A stretch of DNA of 40,853 nt from a virus: positions 1-40,853 of the IMG/VR virus record IMGVR_UViG_3300033153_008173. One strand, given 5' to 3'. Both the position numbers and the translations under genes were made by a program. Shown here in pieces: positions 7,984 to 16,740 of this stretch. Numbering within the stretch: position 1 is the stretch's first letter; each line of letters begins with the position of its first letter. The notes under the pieces were generated by a model that did not search any database, was not told the DNA's origin, and saw only the letters and a list, made by a program, of their open reading frames with translations.

Positions 7984-8634
7984 TTATAAAATCAAATCGT
8001 CCAATGTTCTAACAAATAATCCTTGATCAAAACCAATACCATTTCCATCAAAACCGAATGTGCCAGAAGAATGGGCGATAAAAAAAACAGACAATCTAAC
8101 GCCTGCTGGCTTTGTCACCAGACCGGAATCAACAAGGGCCTGAATAATGATATCCGGTTGTGTGTCATCGACTATAACATCCATAGTCATGTCGCCATTG
8201 TCAATATAATGGCCATTTTCAAAAGCACCCTGTAATGTATTGTCAAGGGACGGAATCGAACAATCAGTAATAAGTTGACCACCACGGACAATCAAAAGCG
8301 CTCTATATGATTCGTCATCAATTCCAACTTTATTTGTACCGCCAGGCGTAAAGTTTACCTGATCAAAACCAAATCCATTCCCATCAAAACCAAACCAAAG
8401 AAAATCATCCGGAGCAATTAATGGGCGTGGGTATTTTAATCTATCCCCTATATAATCAAGCCATATCCCGGTAGCCGTCAAAATAGACGATTGCTTTTCG
8501 ATATCACATGCAGGCCTAATAAGATTCGTCTGTATGATCGAATTTATAGAATCTATCAATGTTCTAAGCGTTGTGCTGCCACGTGGCTTACCTTCAAGCA
8601 AATCGCTGTTATTCGTTATATTAGGACATGTCAT
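7984..8634 (-). CDS. DUF2612-like baseplate/tail protein (gpI position)
   Basis: A 216-aa protein overlapping the stop of the J-like gene as ATGA. It resembles the DUF2612 family found between baseplate J and the tail fibre. The N-terminal helix region (LRTLIDSINSII, IWLDYIGDRL) is typical of this family. Unusually, a motif of the form FGFDGNG-x-GFDQ occurs twice, near residues 81-91 and 193-203, each followed by a beta-like stretch. This suggests a duplicated short adaptor element, perhaps a metal-binding loop. Confidence 0.7.
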   Translation of the reverse strand: MTCPNITNNSDLLEGKPRGSTTLRTLIDSINSIIQTNLIRPACDIEKQSSILTATGIWLDYIGDRLKYPRPLIAPDDFLWFGFDGNGFGFDQVNFTPGGTNKVGIDDESYRALLIVRGGQLITDCSIPSLDNTLQGAFENGHYIDNGDMTMDVIVDDTQPDIIIQALVDSGLVTKPAGVRLSVFFIAHSSGTFGFDGNGIGFDQGLFVRTLDDLIL

Positions 8635-9824
8635 GATATAACCACATTTATATCATCAATGCTAAGAAAATTAATCTTTTCATTAAGATCAGCCGTTATC
8701 GAATCAACTCCGCCTGGGCTCGCTTTATCCTCAAGAGTTAAATCAGTTACGATATGCCCGACAACGGAATTTATAGGTGTGAACAATCTTGTCTTTTGCA
8801 AATCTTCTGATATTTTCATGCCATCTAACTCAAAGAATCCGGCACCTGAATCTATAGATGTCCCACCATTAATATAATTTAACGTTCTATCTTTTAATTG
8901 CTGTATACCATCAGCCGGGAATGTCGGGCCTGCTGTAGTTGTGATAGTAACCTCAATATCAATAAATGATGGGCGGAAAAAATTTATATCAGTATTAGGC
9001 AAATCTGTAACGGACGTTGTTCCGGTTGTCCCAGTTCCACCTGTTTTTTTAAGACGTATGGCATCTGCAATATCCTGATCAAGTCCACCCTCAACCACCA
9101 TGGCGATTGAATGGGCATCAATGGATATGTTCTGCACTGTTATGGGTGCGTCTGTATCATTCTCATATCCAATAACTTCGATAACATTGTCCTGTTCAGA
9201 GATAACAGATTCCATTGCATCAAGAACAGACAAGGCATTTCTAAAAAGCTCTGTAAAATATCGTTGGCGGTATTCAGAATCTGGTTCAATATTCCTTCCG
9301 GTTGCACCATCAGACGGGTTATTAACGGTCTCCCATCCTGGAACAACATCGACAACGCTCGTTAGATCACCGGCCAATAATTCTATAGGCCCCGTTTCGA
9401 CAGCCGACATGGTTGTCGACACTACGCCGGAACCATCGAGTTGAACATCTTCATCAAGGGCATACAAATCACCAGCATCACTTCTTGCCCTGGACCCTGC
9501 CGTAATGATAACGCCGGGAGTTCCACCAAGGTCAACGCTGACGATAGTGCTTACTGCTTTTTTCTTAGGGATACCAAGCAGTGCGGCCAACCCTTCTAAC
9601 TGAGATTCAAAGGCCCTGAATATATTTACAGCACCCGCAACGCTTATGATAGCATCATCTGACTGAGACATGGAAAAAGCTATACTATCAATGAACTGAC
9701 CCTGTGGCGATTTTGCCCCAACGTCAATGCTCTCACCAAAAGCAGCCTTGAACGCAGTCCTTAATAATTCCTGATATTCGGATAACGATGTTTGAACTAT
9801 TCCAGTATCATCTATAATTGCCAT
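8631..9824 (-). CDS. Baseplate wedge protein, gpJ/gp47-like
   Basis: A 397-aa baseplate J-like protein, matching P2 gpJ, Mu gp47 and T4 gp6. Characteristic features are the N-terminal segment with SPQGQFIDSIA (about 40-50), the LEGLAALLGI block near 76-85, the region around RQRYFTELF, and a C-terminal beta-rich domain with a repeated Asp/Thr pattern. It forms the wedge ring that triggers sheath contraction. The start overlaps the stop of the gp25-like gene (TAATG). The length is usual for the family. Confidence 0.88.
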   Translation of the reverse strand: MAIIDDTGIVQTSLSEYQELLRTAFKAAFGESIDVGAKSPQGQFIDSIAFSMSQSDDAIISVAGAVNIFRAFESQLEGLAALLGIPKKKAVSTIVSVDLGGTPGVIITAGSRARSDAGDLYALDEDVQLDGSGVVSTTMSAVETGPIELLAGDLTSVVDVVPGWETVNNPSDGATGRNIEPDSEYRQRYFTELFRNALSVLDAMESVISEQDNVIEVIGYENDTDAPITVQNISIDAHSIAMVVEGGLDQDIADAIRLKKTGGTGTTGTTSVTDLPNTDINFFRPSFIDIEVTITTTAGPTFPADGIQQLKDRTLNYINGGTSIDSGAGFFELDGMKISEDLQKTRLFTPINSVVGHIVTDLTLEDKASPGGVDSITADLNEKINFLSIDDINVVIS

Positions 9825-10171
9825 TACACAGCTACCTCCAAAGATCCAAAAATAGAATTGATTGTAGCATCATATTTAAAGCCTCTTGTGTTTCTGTCAA
9901 GATCTACCGACACGCTCCCAATACTTTTAACCTCTGGTTCTTTTAATATCTCAGCGTTTAAAATTGATGCAGCCAAACCAGGGTCAACCGGTTTTTTTAT
10001 TATGTCTTCAAAATATGGAATGCCTGCGGTTGTATCCATAAAATATTTTCCCTTAAATAATTGCAGTCGTTGATCAATATTTTCGGAAAGAGATTCGACA
10101 CCCTCAATTATTTTAATATTTCCGCTTGGGTCAAGGATCGGCTCACCGTCTTTAAAATACCATGTCCGCAT
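9824..10171 (-). CDS. Baseplate protein, gp25/gpW-like
   Basis: A 115-aa protein of the T4 gp25 / P2 gpW type. The EGVESLSENIDQRLQLFKGKY region (split across 23-43) and the downstream DTTAGIPYFEDI match this family, which links sheath and wedge. It lies directly before the J-like gene, as in most contractile tails, and is coupled at both ends by overlapping stop/start codons. Confidence 0.82.
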   Translation of the reverse strand: MRTWYFKDGEPILDPSGNIKIIEGVESLSENIDQRLQLFKGKYFMDTTAGIPYFEDIIKKPVDPGLAASILNAEILKEPEVKSIGSVSVDLDRNTRGFKYDATINSIFGSLEVAV

Positions 10172-10794
10172 TATTTAGGGTCCCCTGTATCTTGCTGAAT
10201 ATTTCCATCACTATCAATACCCTGCGCGTGAGTGTGTGTGTCACTATCAGGCCCATTGAATACATTTGGGCCTGTGATAACGCCATCTATCATTTCAAGA
10301 TCACCTTTTATAGCTACCTTATCATCTTCAATGCAAAGAAATATTGATCCATCTTCTTTTTGCAAGCACATGCCGGTTGATGAGGCAGGCGTTATGGACA
10401 ATGCGCCGTATGAAGGAATCACATGAGCGTCCTCTTTGTCAAGGATTCCGTTTCCTGGATCTTCTTGGGAAAAAGTTTCTTTAAATTTTGTTATCCCGCG
10501 CTGGCTAAATTTTATTTCTACAGGTGTCCCGGCTGGCAATGGGGAAATCATTGTGTAACCTCCGCCACTGGGCCATATAACAGGGACATTAACAATAGAT
10601 GATTGTGGCTCCGTTTCTCCATTCGTAAAAAGAATATTAATAGCAGGTTTCACCCGGCATCTTTTATTTGCCTGATCATAGGACTCAATTATACCAGGGA
10701 TTGACACAAAAATTGTCTTTAACATTTGATCAAAAACAAATTGAAGTACATCTGTTAAATTGCTGTAATCTTTTTCAGTATTAAGATTGCCCAA
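10171..10794 (-). CDS. Baseplate spike protein, Gp138/gpV-like
   Basis: A 207-aa membrane-piercing spike. The N-terminal 100 residues have the OB-fold look of Gp138-type spikes (KRCRVKPAINI, VPVIWPSGGGYTMISPLPAGTPVEI in parts). The later stretch forms a Gly/Asp-rich beta-helix. Near the C-terminus, DTHTHAQG carries the HxH pair that in P2 gpV and phi92 gp138 binds an iron ion at the tip of the trimer. Translation appears to begin at TTG (10794), overlapping the hub gene; an internal start cannot be excluded. Confidence 0.8.
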   Translation of the reverse strand: MGNLNTEKDYSNLTDVLQFVFDQMLKTIFVSIPGIIESYDQANKRCRVKPAINILFTNGETEPQSSIVNVPVIWPSGGGYTMISPLPAGTPVEIKFSQRGITKFKETFSQEDPGNGILDKEDAHVIPSYGALSITPASSTGMCLQKEDGSIFLCIEDDKVAIKGDLEMIDGVITGPNVFNGPDSDTHTHAQGIDSDGNIQQDTGDPK

Positions 10795-11584
10795 TCCCTG
10801 TCCCTATGCCTTCTGTTACAAATTCACCGTCCCGGTTATCACCCTTGTGCAATATCTGTATCACTTTATAAACTCCGTTGACAAGCCTTGACTCGATTTT
10901 AACTTTTTCGTTTAAAACAATTCGGCCATTCAAAACGGATTTGAATTTGGTCCCTTTATCCGTTACGGATGGGGAACCTATCAGGCCCGTGTCTTTATTT
11001 AGCAATACAACATTTTCAAAAGCCCGTTTCCCCAATGAAAACTTTATCAAATTATCATTCTCAAACCATTGAACTTTGATAGGATTCAAAATTTTATCGA
11101 GCAAATCACTTGTTTTCCCGGTAAAAGAAAAATCGTACAAAAAGGCTGAATCTGGGATCTGATCCAAATCAGTTGCATCTATATTAAAAGATGGGATGGC
11201 ATCAATTACAATCTGCTTTACCGATACCTGTCCTATATAACTTTTATTAAAGAAGGCTTGTGATAATTTTATGGTATTCCCACCAAGGCCAATAGTAACT
11301 ATCCTATCAACATTGGTTCTATCTCTATCGACACGCCGTATATCCCCGTCATGGATCAGAGCCGGGCGATTGTCGTACCCGGCAAATACTCTGATCCTAA
11401 TACCTTTGTCTTTTATTTGATTTTCGGTGGCATCGGATAGATTATAAATTTTTACCGTTCCCTCATTGGGCTTTGCACTGATCAATTTTTTAATTTCAAT
11501 CTGCATGTAAAGATCATCTATTTTCAAGGCGGTGTCATCTTCTTGACCTATGACAATCTTAATAATCCTTTTATAAATTCTCAA
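10781..11584 (-). CDS. Tail hub protein, gp27/gpD-like
   Basis: A 267-aa protein between the spike and the plug genes. The beginning (KIDDLYMQIEIKK, GTVKIYNLSD in parts) and the RVFAGYDN and GDIRRVDRDRT region are typical of phage tail hub proteins that join tube and spike. The start is TTG at 11584, chosen because GAGGT lies 6 bases upstream; no ATG exists in the early frame. It overlaps both neighbours by 14 bp. Confidence 0.72.
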   Translation of the reverse strand: MRIYKRIIKIVIGQEDDTALKIDDLYMQIEIKKLISAKPNEGTVKIYNLSDATENQIKDKGIRIRVFAGYDNRPALIHDGDIRRVDRDRTNVDRIVTIGLGGNTIKLSQAFFNKSYIGQVSVKQIVIDAIPSFNIDATDLDQIPDSAFLYDFSFTGKTSDLLDKILNPIKVQWFENDNLIKFSLGKRAFENVVLLNKDTGLIGSPSVTDKGTKFKSVLNGRIVLNEKVKIESRLVNGVYKVIQILHKGDNRDGEFVTEGIGTGIGQS

Positions 11585-11909
11585 TTCCGACCTCGATTAA
11601 TTCATCTATGGTTAAATAAATTAACAAATGTGTATTGTTCCACGGTTGGTCCTTGCCTGGTTCAGCAGTTTTTTCGATAGATGGAATGCAAATAATGTCA
11701 CCGATAAAATCAGAAGAAATACTTTTTAAGATGGGAGATCCATTATTGATTCTGTATCCTGAGACTATTTTAATCCCCGTAGAAGATTGCATTGAAAAAA
11801 ACCATCCATCCCCTATATCTTGATACCAAATTCTTATATCGACTTCTTGGTTTGCTAATATAGTTCTAAAAACTTGAGAAAAGTCATTTGTCAATGGAAG
11901 TATTTGCAT
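11571..11909 (-). CDS. Baseplate plug-like protein
   Basis: A 112-aa protein between hub and Dit-like genes. The pattern MQILPLTNDFSQ, then a beta-rich core with WFFSM and GYRINNG, resembles small baseplate plug proteins of simple contractile phages. It is coupled to the gene before it (TAATG) and overlaps the hub gene. The assignment rests on position and general resemblance. Confidence 0.6.
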   Translation of the reverse strand: MQILPLTNDFSQVFRTILANQEVDIRIWYQDIGDGWFFSMQSSTGIKIVSGYRINNGSPILKSISSDFIGDIICIPSIEKTAEPGKDQPWNNTHLLIYLTIDELIEVGIENL

Positions 11910-12523
11910 TAAAAAATCCCCGATACGCCTGAAACAATATTTTGCAATACAGTCTTTTTCTCTGCTGCCGGCTGTTCTGCTTGCTTTGTCCCGCCTTTTA
12001 CGTCTGACCCTTTTGTTTTTGCAGGTCCGGATAGTTTTGAGGAAGCCAGTTGGACTATTTCTGTCTCCGCAAATTTTTGCTGATCCAGAGTTATTGTAAA
12101 AAAAAGAGCCTGCCCGGTATCATCGTTTATGGTCGCGTCAATATTAGTTACCATCATGCTTTCATACATTCCTAATAGTGTGACTACCGTAACGACTTCG
12201 CCGCTGTTTTTGAGCGCTCTAAGCCTTCCCCACGCTTCCTTTGATCTTGACTTATCTGCTATGCTCACTAATCCGAATAATATAGGCTGTAAATTCGAGA
12301 CAAGGCCCCTCAAAACTAACTTCTCATCCTCAACAACAAAATTGTCCGACCGGGTAGATCCGTCCTCGACAGAATATTTTGTTTTGGTTACTGGAAGGCT
12401 ATGACTTTCTTCTGGATATAAATCTATAACACCGGATAATGCATCGATATCAGTGGATGCAGATCCGAACAAACCAAAATTTATATTTTCAAGAATGCCA
12501 TCTATCCCTGGGTTAAATTCCAT
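11909..12523 (-). CDS. Dit-like / hub-associated tail protein
   Basis: A 204-aa protein directly after the tape measure. The central region (DNFVVEDEKLVLRGLV, then AWGRLRALKNSGEVVTVVT in parts, then YESMMVTNI) fits Dit-like phage baseplate domains that join tube and hub. The last 50 residues are Lys/Ala/Gly-rich and probably flexible. The start follows GAGGGATAA. Confidence 0.62.
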   Translation of the reverse strand: MEFNPGIDGILENINFGLFGSASTDIDALSGVIDLYPEESHSLPVTKTKYSVEDGSTRSDNFVVEDEKLVLRGLVSNLQPILFGLVSIADKSRSKEAWGRLRALKNSGEVVTVVTLLGMYESMMVTNIDATINDDTGQALFFTITLDQQKFAETEIVQLASSKLSGPAKTKGSDVKGGTKQAEQPAAEKKTVLQNIVSGVSGIF

Positions 12524-12525
12524 AT

Positions 12526-14064
12526 TTATTTATCCCTCGTAGAATCGAAATCTTCAACCGTATTCTTTAATTGATCACTCAATGCTGAATTTACATTTTG
12601 TGCTATTTCTTTTGAGTCTCCGCCTCTGGCATCAATATTGATATCCCCGACTTTTAAATTAGTCGACTGCTTTACAATTCTATTATCACTATTGAACGCA
12701 TGGCTTGCCGGGGACAATGCCCCAACTGGTAAAGGCTGTAATGGCTGCAACTCTACTTGTCCGATACCCAAAAGCTTGCCGATTTTTCCACCGATTTTTC
12801 CACCGAAAGAAGATACTTTTCCGATTGCCTCCATGACTGATTTCATAGGGTCTAACAAAAATTCATTTATGCCTTCGCTGACTTTCAAAAGCCAATCCAA
12901 AATTGTCGAAAAGGTCGCGCCTGCTGCATCAGATAAGGAGTCAAATATTTTAGAGCCGTCTTCTATCGGCCCGAAGAAAAATTCGACTATATCTTTTCCA
13001 ACATCTAAAACGAGCTTTTTTAAGAGCTTGAAGCCAGCCGAAGCGACACTAAACAGGATCTTGAAAATTTCAACCCATACTTTTATTATATCGCCAAGAA
13101 CAGGCCATTTTTTTATCATGTCACCAATAGCGGAGCTTTGCCCATTAAAGAATGCCCTAAAATCATCGATCAATAATGCCAGGGCTGCTATTATTAATGC
13201 AATCAAGGCCGGAAGCACCAAAGCTGGACCCAACGCAATCACCCAAGCTAAAGCCGCCCTGATTGCCATGGCTTTATACGCCAGGCCAATGGCTGCAATG
13301 ATACCGATCAGGGTTAGGAAAAAGCTTTTATGTTCTCTCATATAAGCGATTCCATTTGCTACTACCTTAAAAAAATCTGCAATCGGTTTAAAGAAAAAAC
13401 CCCCTATTTCAAATTTAATTGCATTGATAGACTGAGCGATGTTAGTCATGCCATCGACAAACTCTGCCGCTTTCACCGCATCCTGTCTTGACAGTACCCC
13501 AAGCCTTGCAGCCTCCATTCGTAACCTTGCTATTTCATCAGGGGCCGTCTGTAAAAGTCGAATCGTTCCCTTATCAATGCCCATTTTCATAGCTAAATCA
13601 AATTGCTGAGCTTTTGAAAGGGTCGCAAATTTTTTATTAAGGTCTATCAATAATTCATCTGCTGTCTTGACTTGTCCGTTTGCCTTATAGATAGATAATC
13701 CATAGTCCTCAAAGGCAAGCTTGGCCCTTCCTGTCCCGCGCTGGACCTCACCGATTGATTTGTTCATGTTCGATAAGGATGCTCGTAAACCGTCAACTGT
13801 TCCGCCCTGTCTTTGTACTGCAAATTCTAACGTTCCAAGTGATTCTATCACTATCCCGTTAGCATCAGCCCACTTCAATGTTTCGTCTGCCGCCTCTGCA
13901 ATAGCCTTGAGGAAAAAACCACCGGCAATAACAGAACCAACCGCAGCCGCTACCTTAATCGCCGCGCCTTTAAAATCAGACAGCCCCTTTTCAGCTTTAT
14001 TAAGTCCTGTTTTATCAGTCTCAAAGCCAAATTTGGTTATCAGCGTATCGATTACAGTTGCCAC
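12526..14064 (-). CDS. Tail tape measure protein
   Basis: A 512-aa protein. Evidence is its place between the tail chaperones and baseplate genes, an N-terminal alpha-helical part rich in Lys, Ala and Gly, and two hydrophobic stretches around residues 245-300 (LTLIGIIAAIGLAYKAMAI and a later LVLPALIALIIAALALL). A Phe/Gly/Lys-rich C-terminus follows. At about 0.15 nm per residue the tail would be roughly 75-80 nm, short for a contractile tail. Start is GTG, overlapping the chaperone stop as TAGTG, with GGAGA upstream. A long antisense frame lies across this gene and is a composition shadow. Confidence 0.85.
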   Translation of the reverse strand: MATVIDTLITKFGFETDKTGLNKAEKGLSDFKGAAIKVAAAVGSVIAGGFFLKAIAEAADETLKWADANGIVIESLGTLEFAVQRQGGTVDGLRASLSNMNKSIGEVQRGTGRAKLAFEDYGLSIYKANGQVKTADELLIDLNKKFATLSKAQQFDLAMKMGIDKGTIRLLQTAPDEIARLRMEAARLGVLSRQDAVKAAEFVDGMTNIAQSINAIKFEIGGFFFKPIADFFKVVANGIAYMREHKSFFLTLIGIIAAIGLAYKAMAIRAALAWVIALGPALVLPALIALIIAALALLIDDFRAFFNGQSSAIGDMIKKWPVLGDIIKVWVEIFKILFSVASAGFKLLKKLVLDVGKDIVEFFFGPIEDGSKIFDSLSDAAGATFSTILDWLLKVSEGINEFLLDPMKSVMEAIGKVSSFGGKIGGKIGKLLGIGQVELQPLQPLPVGALSPASHAFNSDNRIVKQSTNLKVGDINIDARGGDSKEIAQNVNSALSDQLKNTVEDFDSTRDK

Positions 14065-14324
14065 TATTTTTTCTCCTGAGCTTTCATGGCCCGGTATTCG
14101 TTCTCGTTTTTGACGGTAAGTAATTCATTCAAATCAAGGATATCGTCAAACCCGATACCCCTTTTATAAAGCTGATCAATCGTTACAAGGCCGTTTAGCA
14201 AGGGGCCAGCAAATATAGGATCTATGTTTTTTGTTTCAACTGCTGAAAAATCTTGTCCACGCCTGGGAAGGCTAATGATATCTCTGAAAAAGACCCGGAA
14301 AAATTTACAAACAAGGCTCTCCAC
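14064..14324 (-). CDS. Tail assembly chaperone, downstream (T) frame made by -1 frameshift
   Basis: The downstream half of a G/GT chaperone pair. It has no SD of its own in the overlap and probably is not started independently. A -1 slip at A-AAT-TTT (14306-14300) in the upstream frame would join 138 residues of the upstream protein to 78 residues here, giving a fusion of about 216 aa ending at 14064. In tailed phages the fusion and the short form together coat the tape measure during tail assembly. The C-terminal part is charged and helical (VKNENEYRAMKAQEKK). Confidence 0.75.
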   Translation of the reverse strand: MESLVCKFFRVFFRDIISLPRRGQDFSAVETKNIDPIFAGPLLNGLVTIDQLYKRGIGFDDILDLNELLTVKNENEYRAMKAQEKK

Positions 14325-14713
14325 AGAACCTCATAAATGTTTATCACTTCAAAATTAACGAAAGCTGAATCCTCCGAACCGCTTAGAATCTGCCAACCTT
14401 TTTCCTGTCCTGTATCCTTTCCGGTGTACTGTATACACTCAAACATTTTTGACATAAGGCCATCTATAAAATCAGGAGAAAGACCCAAGATTGCTTTGAA
14501 AAACAATGTTGCATTTTCTGTATCGGAACCTTCTTTTACATCGAACTTATCACCGGCCTCAACAATATTAACCCTGATTTCTTCGGCAACACGGAATCCA
14601 CTCATTGGTGGCAATTTTTCAATGCTGAATTTAGTGCCTTTTATTTTAAACTTAGTGTCACCAAAGCTTTTAATTTTTTTTATCAGCGATTCGAAATTAT
14701 TTTTTTCTATCAT
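14222..14713 (-). CDS. Tail assembly chaperone, upstream (G) frame
   Basis: A 163-aa short product of the chaperone locus, between tail tube and tape measure as in most contractile and non-contractile long tails. The start is taken as ATG 14713, since a GTG at 14722 has no better SD. The sequence has a SxEISLAFPG-like end after the slippery site. The slip site is about 26 codons before this frame's stop. Both frames are open across 14222-14324, as programmed frameshifting needs. Confidence 0.75.
   Translation of the reverse strand: MIEKNNFESLIKKIKSFGDTKFKIKGTKFSIEKLPPMSGFRVAEEIRVNIVEAGDKFDVKEGSDTENATLFFKAILGLSPDFIDGLMSKMFECIQYTGKDTGQEKGWQILSGSEDSAFVNFEVINIYEVLWRALFVNFSGSFSEISLAFPGVDKIFQQLKQKT
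14300..14306 (-). promoter_or_regulatory. Slippery heptamer for -1 frameshift, A-AAT-TTT
   Basis: On the minus strand the upstream frame reads GTA AAT TTT TCC, so the heptamer is A-AAT-TTT with the correct X-XXY-YYZ phase. After the slip the next codons are TTC CGG in the frame of the downstream chaperone part. Both tRNAs can re-pair in the -1 frame. It is the only heptamer of this form I found in the 103-bp overlap. Confidence 0.75.
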
Positions 14714-14733
14714 GATTCTCACTTTATTTTTCA

Positions 14734-14768
14734 GCGGCCACGGTGTAGAGTCCTACATCCGTGACCGC
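14734..14768. promoter_or_regulatory. Strong imperfect hairpin between tail tube and chaperone genes
   Basis: GCGG, CACGG and TGTAG pair with CTACA, CCGTG and CCGC around the 4-nt loop AGTC, with one mismatch and one bulged base. It is GC-rich against an AT-rich background and fills the 71-bp gap between the tube stop and the chaperone start. No U-run follows on the minus strand, so a standard intrinsic terminator is unlikely. A stability or attenuation element that separates a highly expressed gene from a weakly expressed one is plausible. Confidence 0.5.
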
Positions 14769-14784
14769 CCTGGGGTATTAAAGA

Positions 14785-15210
14785 TTAAAGAGTTGATGCA
14801 AGATAGTCCGGAGTGATTCTTTCAAACTCAATCGTAAACTCTGCATTCTTGGCGCTGCCCTTGCCTATAGTTTGGCCTATGGGCGCATTTGTAAGTGTGC
14901 CATTTGTTAAGAAAAAATTAATCTGGTTCAATGAATCTCTTACCAGGCCATTCCATTTAACCGATCCACCATTTATCTGTGCGGCCACGGCATTCATCAT
15001 GAATTTGACTGATTTACTATTTGGCAATAGCTTAAGTAAAAACGGTCCGCCCTTATCACCGGTGCTAACCGCGACCATCTTACCATCAGCGCCACGTACC
15101 ACGGTGGCAAGATCAATATTCGGAAAACTGATAGCATCGGAATCATCAGAGAAACCAGTGAAAGTGTGACCATTTATAACCACTACTGTTTGTTCAAGAG
15201 AAAAATCCAT
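14785..15210 (-). CDS. Tail tube protein, DUF3277-like
   Basis: A 141-aa protein directly after the sheath. It resembles the DUF3277 tube family: an early VVVINGHTFTGFSD, then ISFPNIDLATVVRGADGKM (in parts), GGPFLLKLLPNSKSV, and a C-terminal EFTIEFERITPDYL. It would polymerise into the inner tube inside the contractile sheath. The start follows AAAGGAG. A strong RNA hairpin follows its stop, which may protect this abundant message. Confidence 0.82.
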   Translation of the reverse strand: MDFSLEQTVVVINGHTFTGFSDDSDAISFPNIDLATVVRGADGKMVAVSTGDKGGPFLLKLLPNSKSVKFMMNAVAAQINGGSVKWNGLVRDSLNQINFFLTNGTLTNAPIGQTIGKGSAKNAEFTIEFERITPDYLASTL

Positions 15211-15234
15211 TATTGATATCTCCTTTTTATATTA

Positions 15235-16740
15235 TTAATTTTCAAAAATCAGTGCAATATCAACTTCCTGGATCGCTCCGCTTCCCTTCATCCAAACTTT
15301 GAAAGGCGGTGCTTTTCTCTGATTTCTATCACTCTGAGATTGTGTAAAAATACCAGGCGCATAGATCATATACCCGGTTGTAAGGAATCCGTCAAAATCG
15401 GAATTGCCAGTTGATTGCTGGATGTCAAGAATTGTTGCGGCTGACATTTGACCGGGTGCAATACCACCATTTCTAACGGCCTGAACCATTACATTTTCAA
15501 TCACGCCCTGAATAGCTGCAACACCGGCTTCTGTCTGTGGCACCTTGTTTGAGTTTAAGAGTAAGTTAAAAACATCCACCCTGACCGCATTGACAGCCCA
15601 ATCAAGGAAATATCTAACGTCTGTCCATACGCTTGGCTTCATGGTTGTTCCATTAAAGACACCATTTGCAGGCGGGGAACCGGTGCTGAAAAAAGGTGCA
15701 AAATAATTTGTATACTTTTCTTCGAGCGCACCCTGTTCTGTGGTGGTAAGATCGTCGGGTGTCGTGCCAGGTAAATTTTTCAAAAACCCGGTTATAAGCG
15801 TATTGGCTCCGGCAAAGTTTACAGAAGAATATCGGCCGGCAAAAGATAGGGCTTTATAGTCCAAAGTTTCTGACCACATGGCCGTAACTCGTTCCGGCTG
15901 CAAAGTAAAAAATTGTGCAAGAACGCTGGTTGACTCACCAGGGCTCAATGAAATAGCTTCAAAATTGTCCATAAAAAATGAATATGCACGGGATGATACC
16001 CACGTTCGGACCTCATCCAATGTATCAAAATCTGTAATCGTATTCTCAACGGTAATAAAATACGGGCTATCATTTAAGGCAATAATGGCTTCAATGGCTT
16101 CCGTAATTGTTTCCTCATCAGCGCCCTGATTTAATTCTGCACTGTCATCAAGGCCAAGTAGTTCGGAAACGTCCGTACCAACCAATGGATCAGTGGTCGA
16201 GAATACTGTCAGAGTTGCGCCTACACCTACTTCTGTGCCGGTAGTCACTTCAAAACGACCTTCCGTAACATTATAGAGACAGGTTGCATCTGCAAAATCT
16301 GGATCAGATCCGGTTCTCAATTCGACTTGGACCAATGCCGCTATTGCTGCAAGGTCTGCCGCTCCGGTTAAATCAAGGGCCGTGAAATCTTCACCCTTAC
16401 ATTCAAAGCTTGCGTCAGAAATAGCACTCAAGATAGCAAAGGTTGAAGGATCTGCGCCGATTATATTCGCTGGAATATCCGAATTGATCCATCTGCCGAC
16501 AATCGTATTTTTAGGAAAAGGAACCTGCTGATATAATATATCAAGTGCCGTTCTGGGTTCCGTATCTAATGCAAAAATACTGGCATCATCAGAATCCGCA
16601 ATCTCTCTTATTCTATTAGGACCGGTTCCCAATACGGAATCATCGGTCGTAACAAACATCATGATACCAAACTCCCGGCGCAAAACACCGCCACCGGTTA
16701 TTTGGCTTGTAACCCTTATCACCTTACTTATTTTAGGCAT
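15235..16740 (-). CDS. Tail sheath protein, DUF3383-like
   Basis: A 501-aa contractile sheath protein. The N-terminus (ISKVIRVTSQITGGG, then FGIMMFVTTDD) and the C-terminal segment (FTQSQSDRNQRKAPPFKVWMKGSGAIQEVDIAL in parts) are typical of the DUF3383 sheath family. The middle (around 110-215) is an inserted, acidic, Thr/Gly-rich domain that probably faces outward. The ATG at 16740 is preferred to the GTG at 16743 because GGAGG lies at a better distance. Its presence is the main evidence for a contractile tail. Confidence 0.87.
   Translation of the reverse strand: MPKISKVIRVTSQITGGGVLRREFGIMMFVTTDDSVLGTGPNRIREIADSDDASIFALDTEPRTALDILYQQVPFPKNTIVGRWINSDIPANIIGADPSTFAILSAISDASFECKGEDFTALDLTGAADLAAIAALVQVELRTGSDPDFADATCLYNVTEGRFEVTTGTEVGVGATLTVFSTTDPLVGTDVSELLGLDDSAELNQGADEETITEAIEAIIALNDSPYFITVENTITDFDTLDEVRTWVSSRAYSFFMDNFEAISLSPGESTSVLAQFFTLQPERVTAMWSETLDYKALSFAGRYSSVNFAGANTLITGFLKNLPGTTPDDLTTTEQGALEEKYTNYFAPFFSTGSPPANGVFNGTTMKPSVWTDVRYFLDWAVNAVRVDVFNLLLNSNKVPQTEAGVAAIQGVIENVMVQAVRNGGIAPGQMSAATILDIQQSTGNSDFDGFLTTGYMIYAPGIFTQSQSDRNQRKAPPFKVWMKGSGAIQEVDIALIFEN

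Noticed and set aside
12638-13345. Long plus-strand open frame of 235 codons across the tape measure gene
   Set aside because: Antisense shadow of a helical, Ala/Leu-rich gene; no SD and no family-like sequence.
14739-14763. Hairpin as intrinsic terminator
   Set aside because: No U-run follows on the minus strand.
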